Of a stretch of 9,653 nt of DNA, positions 1 to 5,619 are shown in pieces (position 1 is the first letter of the stretch; every line of letters begins with the position of its first letter). The notes below the pieces were generated by a model, which saw only the letters and a program-made list of their open reading frames with translations, had not been told where the DNA came from and searched no databases. A program made the translations under genes and the position numbers. Source of the DNA: an uncultured Lachnospiraceae bacterium (GTDB lineage: Bacteria; Bacillota; Clostridia; Lachnospirales; Lachnospiraceae); assembly GCA_946406305.1 (NCBI GenBank), contig CAMJKC010000055.1, forward strand, positions 1 through 9,653. Direction: 5' to 3'.

Positions 1-1136
1 ATGGGCTCGCACTGCTTCGCCCCTACGGTGATGAACTTCTCATAATACGAATTATCCCTTTTATAAATGACAGATTCATTTTTGTCTTTTTTAATTTTGC
101 CCTCTTTTATAAGCTTTTCTTTTTCTTTATGTATTTTATCAAGTAAAACTGAAGCTGGCTCATCACTTGGGTCTTGCTCTACAAGTTTACCTTTGATAGC
201 TTCTTGTAAGATAGATTTTTTAAGTTTTTCTGGGAATTCTTTATCAAGTGTGTCAAGTTCGGTTTGGAGTTTATCATATTCGTTTATTAGTGGGAGATAT
301 TTTTCTATTTCCGTAACTATTCGTTGTTGCTCTTGTAATGGCGGTAGTGGTATTAAAAAATCCCCAATGGTTTCCATTGAAATGTTATCATTTGTAGATG
401 TTTTGCTAGAACTAATTATGTCCTGAATATAGTATGATATAAGTACATTATAAACATAGTATTGATTAATTAACTTTATACATCTTATGTCTGCAACCCG
501 TTGGTTTAAATATAGTTTCTCTTTAATATTATTTAATATGCAACTTTTACCAACCGTTCCGCCTGTCATACACATTAAAATGTCATTATTATAAATTTCA
601 TAATTTCCCAACTCACTTAACTCTACATGATACTTATATTCATTATACAATAATCCATTATTATCAAAATCTGATATTCTAATAACTCTAATACCTTTAT
701 TCGTGTAGGCATTTCCTTTAAAAGCATATCCACCTAATAATTGTGATATATTTTTCAGCCTACACCACTCCCACCCCTCAGGTATCTCAAATGGTATTTC
801 ATCATTTATGCATTTTGTAATGCTGTCTTTTATGTTTTCTATAGGCTTGCAAATCTTCGCCCCTACATTTTTACTTATTGTGTCCACCCCCACATTTTTG
901 TTTGTTATATTTTCCCCTACAGATATAAACTTCTCATAAAACAAACCATCTTTCCCACGAAAAATATAGGAAGGATTTTTTTCTTTTTTTATTTTCCTTT
1001 CTTTTATAAGTTTTTCTTTTTCTTTATGAATTTTCTCAATCAAAACACTCGCAGGTTCATCATTTGGATCTTGTGGAACCAATTTTCCTGATATAGCAAG
1101 TTTTAATATTGAATTTTTCAACTGTTGTGCTGTCAT
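1..1136 (-). CDS. hsdS: Type I restriction-modification specificity subunit HsdS, cut by the left window edge
   Basis: HsdS is the DNA-recognition subunit that guides HsdM and HsdR to a bipartite target. The frame opens with ATG at 1136 and stays open to base 1, giving 378 visible residues; the C-terminus is outside. An in-frame TAG at 1154-1152 fixes ATG 1136 as the first usable start, but no good Shine-Dalgarno precedes it. Visible order: a conserved helical segment (residues about 7-54), a short variable linker (71-98), the phrase IPFEIPEGWEW (114-124) that typically begins a target recognition domain, TRD1 (about 114-265), LPPLQEQQRIV (264-274) with a long helix, then a second copy of the conserved segment (308-353) leading towards TRD2. 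The two conserved copies share 37 of 46 residues. The gene follows the nuclease gene by 81 bases and is the last visible member of the hsd operon. TRD2 and the target sequence cannot be read from here. Confidence 0.93.
   Translation of the reverse strand, partial: MTAQQLKNSILKLAISGKLVPQDPNDEPASVLIEKIHKEKEKLIKERKIKKEKNPSYIFRGKDGLFYEKFISVGENITNKNVGVDTISKNVGAKICKPIENIKDSITKCINDEIPFEIPEGWEWCRLKNISQLLGGYAFKGNAYTNKGIRVIRISDFDNNGLLYNEYKYHVELSELGNYEIYNNDILMCMTGGTVGKSCILNNIKEKLYLNQRVADIRCIKLINQYYVYNVLISYYIQDIISSSKTSTNDNISMETIGDFLIPLPPLQEQQRIVTEIEKYLPLINEYDKLQTELDTLDKEFPEKLKKSILQEAIKGKLVEQDPSDEPASVLLDKIHKEKEKLIKEGKIKKDKNESVIYKRDNSYYEKFITVGAKQCEP
78..215 (-). repeat. hsdS conserved-region direct repeat, copy 2
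   Basis: This encodes HsdS residues 308-353 and matches copy 1 (975-1112) at 37 of 46 residues, with no gap over the aligned stretch. The DNA is also close, for example in the shared T-rich stretch around the KIHKEKEKL codons. It leads into the start of the second half of HsdS, which runs off the window. Confidence 0.85.
843..920 (-). repeat. 27-base tandem units in the hsdS linker before TRD1
   Basis: Three successive in-frame units each start GT(A/G)GGG: 920-894 (VGENITNKN), 893-867 (VGVDTISKN) and 866-843 (VGAKICKP, a shorter last unit). The first two units are exactly nine codons and end in AAAAAT. The 12-base start of the third unit, GTAGGGGCGAAG at 866-855, recurs exactly at 26-15 in the corresponding linker before TRD2, where only one unit is visible (VGAKQCEP). 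The G-rich composition stands out from the AT-rich gene. Confidence 0.75.
975..1112 (-). repeat. hsdS conserved-region direct repeat, copy 1
   Basis: This 138-base segment encodes HsdS residues 9-54, with the core KIHKEKEKLIKE. It recurs in the same orientation 897 bases further on (78-215). In HsdS proteins the two copies form the helical spacer that separates the two recognition domains. Such direct repeats are also sites where TRDs can be exchanged by recombination; that use is inference here. Confidence 0.85.
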
Positions 1137-1173
1137 ATATTGACTTTTTTTCTATTTTTGTTATAATTACACC

Positions 1174-1221
1174 ATAAGGGCTGGGCCTTTGCCGGTAATG
1201 GCGGGGGTGCAACGCCCTTAT
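1174..1221. repeat. GC-rich imperfect palindrome between the nuclease gene and hsdS
   Basis: Arms ATAAGGGC (1174-1181) and GCCCTTAT (1214-1221) are perfectly complementary over 8 bases. They enclose a 32-base GC-rich interior with smaller possible pairings (TTGC 1189-1192 with GCAA 1209-1212, or GCC 1191-1193 with GGC 1200-1202). The right arm overlaps the nuclease TAA stop (1220-1218). On the plus strand it is followed by a T-run, so it has terminator shape there, but no plus-strand gene feeds it. On the minus strand no T-run follows, so read-through to hsdS is expected, perhaps with an RNA structure that affects processing or hsdS translation. A dispersed palindromic repeat of the host genome is an alternative. 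Confidence 0.6.
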
Positions 1222-1676
1222 TTTTTATACCTTATAACTTTTTTTAATTGGCTATTAATCACTATCATAATATCTATTTTAAATCGACAATTTGATTCCA
1301 ACCTATCTCTAATTGCATTTTCAACTTTTTTTAAGTTAATTGAACTTCTCCCAAAATCTAAAATAACACCACCTGGATTTTCATAGATTTGAGTTATGGC
1401 TTTTCTCATAGCACTATCAATAGAATGCTCTGATTTTAATGTCTTTAACTCCCAATATTTACTATTCCATTCATAATCAGGATATTTCTCCCCATAAGGT
1501 TTATTATTTTCTGATAGCAAAATTATATTTCCACCAAATGTATTATATATCCATTCAGCCATATTTATTTCATCATCGTGACAATCATAATTATACTTAT
1601 TTTCATATAAAATACGACCTGTTTTAGGTGTCGCATTATTTATATATTCGATTGTTACATCTTGGTCTATTAACAC
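1218..1676 (-). CDS. Small PD-(D/E)XK-like nuclease, resembling CdiA-type tRNase toxin domains, inside the hsd operon
   Basis: This 152-residue protein has no signal peptide or membrane segment. Residues 36-54 (EINMAEW then GGNIILLSE) are followed by PDYEW (66-70), YWELKT (74-79), a helix AMRKAITQIYENPGG (89-103) and the strand VILDF (104-108). Candidate catalytic residues are D67, E76 and K78, the D-x(n)-E-x-K pattern of PD-(D/E)XK nucleases, with E41 as a possible extra acid. The pattern is what I recall of the C-terminal tRNase domains of CdiA-type and phage-borne polymorphic toxins; that recall is unverified. It is not a standard HsdR, HsdM or HsdS part. The start is GTG, overlapping the hsdM stop by one base (TAGTG), with AGGA 11 bases upstream and an in-frame TAA a few codons before, so translation is probably coupled to hsdM. 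A stand-alone DNA endonuclease is the main alternative. No immunity gene is visible. Confidence 0.72.
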   Translation of the reverse strand: MLIDQDVTIEYINNATPKTGRILYENKYNYDCHDDEINMAEWIYNTFGGNIILLSENNKPYGEKYPDYEWNSKYWELKTLKSEHSIDSAMRKAITQIYENPGGVILDFGRSSINLKKVENAIRDRLESNCRFKIDIMIVINSQLKKVIRYKK

Positions 1677-3148
1677 TATACTTTTATTCCTAATAAGTTA
1701 GAGATTTCTTCAATCACTTTATCAATTTTAGCATTTAAGCTTGCTCTTTTTTCTTGATATTGTTCTATCAAATCTTTTGGTTCAAGTATCTCTTCTTCTT
1801 CGTGTGGATACCCACATAAATCTATATCATAATTTCTATTTGCAATTTCATCTACACTGTATTTTTTAGACTTATCAAATCCTTCAATATTAATTTCTTT
1901 TCTATCATCCCACCAATCTATCACTTCATTAAAATGCTCCACCTTCATCGGTTTTGTTTTAGAAAAATTCTTATATCCTTCTGGCATATCCAATCTATAA
2001 AACCAAACTTCATTTGTTGGTTTCGTTTTATCAAAAAATAAAATATTTGTTGTTATTGATGTATATGGGGCAAATACTGAGTGTGGCAATCTTATAATAG
2101 TATGAAGGTTAAACTCAGATAATAATTTTTTCTTTATATTCACTTTTGCATTATCAGTGCCAAATAAGAATCCATCTGGCAATATAACTGCTGCACGACC
2201 TTTATCTTTTAACCTATACATTATTACTGACATAAACAAATCTGCTGTTTCGCTACTTGCTAAATCATCAGGGAAATGACTTTTAACATCATTTTTTTCA
2301 TTGCCACCATATGGTGGATTCATAAGTATTACATCAAATTTGTCATCATCTGTATAATCTAAAACATCTTTAAGAAGTGAATTATCATGATACACTCTTG
2401 GAACATCTATATCATGTAAAAGCATATTTGTTATACATAGCATATATGGAAATTGTTTTTTCTCTATACCATAAATTGACTCATTTATCATCTCTTTATC
2501 TTTTGCAGTTTTAACATTTTTTTGTATTTCATTTAACCAACTTGTTAAAAATCCACCTGTCCCACATGCAAAATCTGCACACATTTCACCTATTTGTGGT
2601 TTTATCATCTTTGCCATAAACTCTGTCACAGCTCTTGGTGTATAAAACTCACCAGCAGAGCCTGCACTTTGAAGTTCTTTTAATATTGATTCGTATATTT
2701 CACCAAATGCATGAGATTCTTCGTAGTCACCAAAATCTAAATCATCTATTATATTTATAACTTGACGAAGTAATACTCCATCTTTCATATATTGATTAGC
2801 ATCTTCAAAAGTTGTTCTTACTATAGATTTTTTTATTGGTGTGTCAGGACTTATTTGTAAATTTTTAAGTGTAGGAAATAATTTATTATTTATAAAGTTA
2901 AGCAATTCTTCTCCAGTCATAGCATTTCCTGTTTTATCATCATGTGCCCAATTTGCCCACTTTAACTCTTCTGGGATAATTGATAAATAATTTTTTTCAC
3001 CTATCTCCCAATCTTTTTCTTTTGCATCATAAACTTTTAAAAATAACATCCAAGTAATTTGTTCTATTCTTTGAGCATCTCCATTTATACCTGAATCGTT
3101 TCTCATTACATCTCTTATTCTTTTTACAAAACTTGATAAATTGCCCAT
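1676..3148 (-). CDS. hsdM: Type I restriction-modification DNA methyltransferase subunit HsdM
   Basis: HsdM transfers a methyl group from S-adenosylmethionine to adenine (N6) in the site chosen by HsdS and is also the core of the restriction complex. The 490 residues are full length for the family. The helical HsdM N-terminal domain (about 6-150, with QRIEQITWMLFLKVYDAKE at 26-44) precedes the N6-adenine methylase domain. EFYTPR (167-172), the SAM-binding motif I ADFACGTGGFL (191-201) and the catalytic motif IV NPPY (277-280) are all intact, so an active enzyme is expected. The start ATG at 3148 overlaps the hsdR TAA by one base (TAATG), with the ribosome site AAGGTGG (3159-3153) inside the hsdR end. 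The gene ends one base into the GTG of the nuclease gene. The C-terminal helices (about 455-488) probably contact HsdS. Confidence 0.97.
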   Translation of the reverse strand: MGNLSSFVKRIRDVMRNDSGINGDAQRIEQITWMLFLKVYDAKEKDWEIGEKNYLSIIPEELKWANWAHDDKTGNAMTGEELLNFINNKLFPTLKNLQISPDTPIKKSIVRTTFEDANQYMKDGVLLRQVINIIDDLDFGDYEESHAFGEIYESILKELQSAGSAGEFYTPRAVTEFMAKMIKPQIGEMCADFACGTGGFLTSWLNEIQKNVKTAKDKEMINESIYGIEKKQFPYMLCITNMLLHDIDVPRVYHDNSLLKDVLDYTDDDKFDVILMNPPYGGNEKNDVKSHFPDDLASSETADLFMSVIMYRLKDKGRAAVILPDGFLFGTDNAKVNIKKKLLSEFNLHTIIRLPHSVFAPYTSITTNILFFDKTKPTNEVWFYRLDMPEGYKNFSKTKPMKVEHFNEVIDWWDDRKEINIEGFDKSKKYSVDEIANRNYDIDLCGYPHEEEEILEPKDLIEQYQEKRASLNAKIDKVIEEISNLLGIKV

Positions 3149-5514
3149 TATGCCACCTTATATATTTCCTCTTCCAATAATTTTAATGCTTTTCTATAAC
3201 CTTCTGCACCACCAAAGTATTCAACAATTTTAGATGGTTTGCCAAATTTTTTAAACTTTTCTAAAGTCAATATATTTGTATTTTCAACTTCGTATATTCC
3301 TTTTTCAACAAACTCATCAATCAAAATATCTATGACTTCTTTGGCAACACCACTATATTTACTCAAAAAATCTTTCTTCCTAACCCCTTCTGCTCTCTCT
3401 TTTCTTGTAAGTGGTTTTTTGTCATATGCTATATGACATATAAAATCAAAATCATCTACATCTTGCAAATTTTTTTCTTGTTTTAACATATCAAGGTTTA
3501 TACCCTTATCTTTCAAAATTTCTTGTATTTTTTCTTTTTTTTCTTCTACTGTCCATTTATTTATAAAATCACTAAGTGAAGCATATTCATTGTTGATACT
3601 TGTTTTTGTATAATCAATTATATCTTCTTGTCTTAATAATTTCCCATTTGTATCATATACTGACACTGTTTTATTTACAATTTTAACTGTGCAGCCATTT
3701 TCATCTACAATTGATTTTATACTATCTGTATCTGTCGGTTGTTTTGACAAAAATATTTTTTCATTTTTTATGCTTATATTATTTTCATCATATTCATCAT
3801 TATTTATTTCACCATCCCATTCAGGGTCAGCAAACAACCTACTAACACCTCTAAAATCCATCAAGACAAAATTCGTTTTTCCGTCTTTTTCTCTAAGCCT
3901 TGTTCCTCTACCAAGTATTTGCTTAAACTCTGTCATAGAGTTAATATTTTGGTCTATGACAATCAGTTTGACCATCTTACAATCTACACCAGTTGATAAT
4001 AATTTTGAAGTAGTAGCTATCACAGGATATTTCTCAGTAGCAGATATAAAATATTTTATTTTACTTTTGCCTATTTTATCTGAGCCAGTAATTCTAACTA
4101 CATAATCAGGGTTTTCTTTTATCATATCAGAATTTAAATTAACTAGTGCTACTCTCATTCTTTCGGCATGTTCTTCTGTAGCACAAAACACTATGGTTTT
4201 TGCCATTCTATCAGTTTTCTTCAAATATTCAGTAATTTGTTTTGCAACTTCATTAATCCTATCTAAAATAGTTATATTATAATCATAATCAGTGTTATTG
4301 TATATTCTATCTTCTATTACATTTCCATTTATATCAAGTTGTCCTTTTTTTGGTCTCCAACCATCTCCAATATTTGTTTTTATGCTGATGACTTTAAATG
4401 GTGCTAAAAATCCATCTTCAATTCCATCTTTTAAACTATATGTATAAATAGGTTCACCAAAATAATCTATATTTGATACATATTTTGTTTCTTTTGGAGT
4501 CGCTGTCATACCAAGTTGTGTAGCAGTATTAAAATATTCTAATATTTTTCTCCAATTACTATCTTTTTTAGCAGACCCTCTATGACACTCATCAACTATA
4601 ATCAAATCAAAATAATTTGGTTTAAATAGTGCAGACAACTTTGATACAATATCACTTTCACCATCATCATTTTCAACTTCTTCATCCCCTGCAAGTTGTT
4701 GATATAAAGAAAAATATACTTGATATGATGTAATAGTAGAAAAATCATCTTTCGCAAAATTAATTTTATGTATCACTTTTTCAAGTGGTGCAAAATCTTG
4801 TTGTATAGATTGATCTACTAAATTATTTCTGTCCGCGAGATATAATACTTTCTTTTTAAAGCCAGATTTTAATAACCTATACACAATTTGAAATGCAGTA
4901 TAAGTTTTTCCTGTTCCAGTAGCCATAACAAGTAACAATTTTTGTTGACCTCTCACAATAGCATCAAGTGTTCTATTAATTGCAATTCTTTGATAATATC
5001 GTGGAGTATATGTTTTTTCACTTGTGTAATATGGCTCATGAATAATTTTTAACTCATTATCAGAAATTCCAAGTCCTCTATCTGACTCAATTTTAAATCT
5101 TTCACATAATTCATCATATGTTGGAAATTTATCAATAGAAATAACTCTCTCAGTCCCTGTTAAAAAATCATGCTCATAAAACTCATCGCCATTTGACGAA
5201 TATGCAAATTTCAAATCTAACATTTTAGCATACTCAATAGCTTGCTGTAATCCATAAGAAGATGCATGACTATTATCTTTCGCTTCTACTATTGCAATAG
5301 GATTGTTTCTATTCATATATAAAATATAATCTGCTTTTTTAGGTTTTTCACGATTAACTATATTTCCACTCAAATTAATTTTACCATCAGTCCATTTTAC
5401 TGCTGTTTCCATAGTGATTTTATCTTGCCAGCCACTTTTTATAAGAGCTGGTGTGATATAATTATATTTAATGTCCTCTTCAGACATTTCTTTTTTATTT
5501 AATATAGTCTCCAT
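3148..5514 (-). CDS. hsdR: Type I restriction enzyme subunit HsdR (endonuclease and translocase), EcoEI-like
   Basis: HsdR pulls DNA through the bound HsdM-HsdS complex using ATP and cuts unmethylated DNA far from the recognition site. The 788 residues read in order: an N-terminal PD-(D/E)XK nuclease domain with D62, E77 and K79 (IAIVEAKD, 73-80); a helicase lobe with Walker A MATGTGKT (197-204), DECH (308-311) and TATP (337-340); a second lobe with QILGRGTRLR (532-541); and a C-terminal domain of the EcoEI type (about 615-785). All key residues are present. Length and motif style suggest the type IB (EcoAI/EcoEI) group, which is inference. The ATG at 5514 is the first start after an in-frame TGA and has no Shine-Dalgarno; a second Met at residue 10 is a weaker alternative. 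It is the first gene of the operon and overlaps hsdM by one base. Confidence 0.97.
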   Translation of the reverse strand: METILNKKEMSEEDIKYNYITPALIKSGWQDKITMETAVKWTDGKINLSGNIVNREKPKKADYILYMNRNNPIAIVEAKDNSHASSYGLQQAIEYAKMLDLKFAYSSNGDEFYEHDFLTGTERVISIDKFPTYDELCERFKIESDRGLGISDNELKIIHEPYYTSEKTYTPRYYQRIAINRTLDAIVRGQQKLLLVMATGTGKTYTAFQIVYRLLKSGFKKKVLYLADRNNLVDQSIQQDFAPLEKVIHKINFAKDDFSTITSYQVYFSLYQQLAGDEEVENDDGESDIVSKLSALFKPNYFDLIIVDECHRGSAKKDSNWRKILEYFNTATQLGMTATPKETKYVSNIDYFGEPIYTYSLKDGIEDGFLAPFKVISIKTNIGDGWRPKKGQLDINGNVIEDRIYNNTDYDYNITILDRINEVAKQITEYLKKTDRMAKTIVFCATEEHAERMRVALVNLNSDMIKENPDYVVRITGSDKIGKSKIKYFISATEKYPVIATTSKLLSTGVDCKMVKLIVIDQNINSMTEFKQILGRGTRLREKDGKTNFVLMDFRGVSRLFADPEWDGEINNDEYDENNISIKNEKIFLSKQPTDTDSIKSIVDENGCTVKIVNKTVSVYDTNGKLLRQEDIIDYTKTSINNEYASLSDFINKWTVEEKKEKIQEILKDKGINLDMLKQEKNLQDVDDFDFICHIAYDKKPLTRKERAEGVRKKDFLSKYSGVAKEVIDILIDEFVEKGIYEVENTNILTLEKFKKFGKPSKIVEYFGGAEGYRKALKLLEEEIYKVA
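3153..3159 (-). promoter_or_regulatory. Ribosome binding site of hsdM within the hsdR 3' end
   Basis: AAGGTGG lies four bases before the hsdM ATG and inside the last hsdR codons. It is the clearest Shine-Dalgarno sequence in the hsd operon and supports ATG 3148 as the hsdM start. Confidence 0.65.
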
Positions 5515-5520
5515 TGTTTC

Positions 5521-5549
5521 ATTATATCATTTTTTTATAACTCTTTCAA
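5521..5549 (-). promoter_or_regulatory. Near-consensus sigma-A promoter for the hsd operon, possibly leaderless
   Basis: The -35 element is TTGAAA (5549-5544) and the -10 element is a perfect TATAAT (5526-5521), with a 17-base spacer. Only six bases, GAAACA, separate the -10 from the hsdR ATG, so the expected transcription start falls on or next to the A of the start codon. No ribosome binding site fits in between. A second TATAAT at 5555-5550, with a weak TTGTGT at 5577-5572 (16-base spacer), could give a transcript with a leader of about 30 bases. Confidence 0.7.
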
Positions 5550-5575
5550 ATTATATAAATATTTTTTCCTTACAC

Positions 5576-5611
5576 AAAAAAAATCGGCTAATGGCTAAGC
5601 CGATTTTTTTT
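5576..5611 (-). terminator. Intrinsic terminator after the surface-protein gene
   Basis: A 14-base perfect stem is formed by 5576-5589 and 5598-5611 around an 8-base loop. The six GC-containing pairs (TCGGCT/AGCCGA) are flanked by eight A-T pairs, giving a T-tract on either strand. Reading leftward it lies 8 bases past the surface-protein stop and should end that transcript before the hsd promoter. The symmetry means it could also stop rightward transcription. Confidence 0.9.
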
Positions 5612-5619
5612 ATTTCACA

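Noticed and set aside
976..990. Two A7 runs (minus strand) in hsdS as a slippage site
   Set aside because: They fall in Lys/Glu codons of the conserved helix and the frame is intact; composition explains them.
1174..1231. Palindrome plus T-run as a true plus-strand terminator
   Set aside because: It has terminator shape on the plus strand, but no plus-strand gene lies upstream in the window for it to serve.
1189..1386. Small plus-strand ORF with a hydrophobic stretch
   Set aside because: It lies mostly antisense to the nuclease gene; its hydrophobicity is a by-product of the AT-rich complement.
3535..3542. Run of eight A (minus strand) in hsdR as a phase-variation tract
   Set aside because: Runs of this length are expected in such an AT-rich genome, and the frame is intact; no sign of slippage can be seen from one sequence.
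3689..4105. 138-codon plus-strand ORF
   Set aside because: It is wholly antisense to the conserved helicase part of hsdR, with Ser/Phe/Leu-rich shadow composition and no recognisable domain.
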